From: Azorhizobium doebereinerae UFLA1-100
Lineage (GTDB): Bacteria > Pseudomonadota > Alphaproteobacteria > Rhizobiales > Xanthobacteraceae
DNA length: 64,000 nucleotides
Direction: 5' to 3'
NCBI RefSeq assembly: GCF_000473085.1
Contig: NZ_AXBA01000015.1
Coordinates: 62,001 to 126,000, forward strand
Shown here: positions 63,538 through 64,000 of the stretch, one piece after another
Numbering within the stretch: position 1 is the stretch's first letter
How the letters are laid out: each line of letters begins with the position of its first letter
The notes under the pieces: generated by a model
Seen by the model: the letters and a program-made list of their open reading frames with translations, nothing else
Database searches by the model: none
Told to the model about the DNA's origin: nothing
Position numbers and translations under genes: made by a program

Positions 63538-64000
63538 TCAGCGATGGGCGGCGAGCGCGGCGGACAGGCCCCCGTCCACCGGGATCACGGCGCCGGTGAT
63601 ATAGCCCGCGCCGGGCGAGAAGAGAAAGGCGGCCACCTGCGCCACGTCGTCCGGCTGGGCGAAGCGACCGGCGGGGATCTGGCTTTCAAGGCGTTCGCGA
63701 TAGTCGGCGAACTTGGCCAGCATGGCGGTGTCGATGAAGCCGGGGGCGATGTAGTTCACGGTCACGCCGCGCCGGGCGCTCTCCACCGCCAGCCCGCGCA
63801 CATGGGCGAGCAAGGCGGCCTTGGAGGCGGCATAGGCCACGTTGCCGGGATTGGCCTGCAAGGCGGCGACAGAGCCGATGGCGACGATGCGGCCCTGCTT
63901 GGCGCGGGTCATCGGCCGGATCAGCGCGCGCGACAGGCGGACGAAGGCGAAATGATTCACCTGCATCACCTCCTCGGCCTTGTCCTGATCCACCATGGCG
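63538..64000 (-). CDS. Short-chain dehydrogenase/reductase (FabG-like), N-terminus beyond window
   Basis: The C-terminal 154 residues of an SDR; the gene runs off the window edge, so the cofactor-binding half is missing. The catalytic Ser (IGSVAAL) and YAASK motif are present, as are the family C-terminus YITGAVIPVDGG and a FabG-like layout. It lies 15 nt ahead of the adh gene, in the same operon. A 3-oxoacyl-ACP reductase in very-long-chain fatty acid synthesis is plausible. Confidence 0.85.
   Translation of the reverse strand, partial: AMVDQDKAEEVMQVNHFAFVRLSRALIRPMTRAKQGRIVAIGSVAALQANPGNVAYAASKAALLAHVRGLAVESARRGVTVNYIAPGFIDTAMLAKFADYRERLESQIPAGRFAQPDDVAQVAAFLFSPGAGYITGAVIPVDGGLSAALAAHR

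Overview
The window comes from a high-GC alphaproteobacterium, most likely of the order Hyphomicrobiales (rhizobia-like; Xanthobacteraceae such as Xanthobacter, Azorhizobium or Ancylobacter is my guess). The reasons are strong GC bias at third codon positions, an acyltransferase/alcohol dehydrogenase pair like that of the rhizobial very-long-chain lipid A cluster, a MaoC-PTA/acetate kinase/FabI operon, a ChrR-type anti-sigma factor, TRAP and ABC importers, a flagellar DUF1217 gene and the Entner-Doudoroff dehydratase. I saw no rRNA, tRNA, CRISPR array or insertion sequence. Nearly everything is chromosomal-type metabolism packed into tight operons.

Layout. 1-7035: polyamine-type ABC importer genes, two permease pairs, one ATPase and one Tat-exported binding protein, around an M19 dipeptidase-like gene and a V4R-like gene. 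7182-10888: a GntR regulator translationally coupled to a polar amino acid ABC importer. 11033-11824: a two-domain VOC protein. 11831-23705: a divergent catabolic locus. On the minus strand lie an NMT1/THI5-type ABC importer, a class II aldolase-like protein and an NtaA-type flavin monooxygenase. On the plus strand lie a GntR/FCD regulator, an SDR, an aminotransferase, an alpha/beta hydrolase, a carbamoylase-type amidase and a bicupin. I cannot assign this pathway to a known substrate.

23817-29993: a membrane-lipid and photo-oxidative-stress island (Cfa-type methyltransferase, DUF1365, FAD oxidoreductase, ChrR, DUF1295, DUF2177, TspO). Its promoter regions carry TGATCC-N18-TA elements like those read by the RpoE/ChrR group of ECF sigma factors, yet no sigma gene sits next to chrR. 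30013-45137: a Tat-exported aspartoacylase-like protein, then an efflux region. That region has a six-gene minus-strand operon (ECF sigma, anti-sigma, periplasmic sensor-like protein, adaptor, two RND pumps) divergent from a second adaptor plus RND pump. There is no outer-membrane channel gene.

45272-50486: edd, then fabI, ackA and a MaoC-phosphotransacetylase fusion. 50676-52984: DUF1217, a hypothetical protein and DUF983. 53021-58103: a TRAP importer divergent from a chemoreceptor; the TRAP promoter shares a 16-bp motif with the edd promoter. 58213-60867: purK, purE and a diguanylate cyclase whose receiver domain lacks the phospho-acceptor Asp. 60868-61549 is gene-free but rich in inverted repeats. 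61550-64000: lipid A acyltransferase, alcohol dehydrogenase and a truncated SDR.
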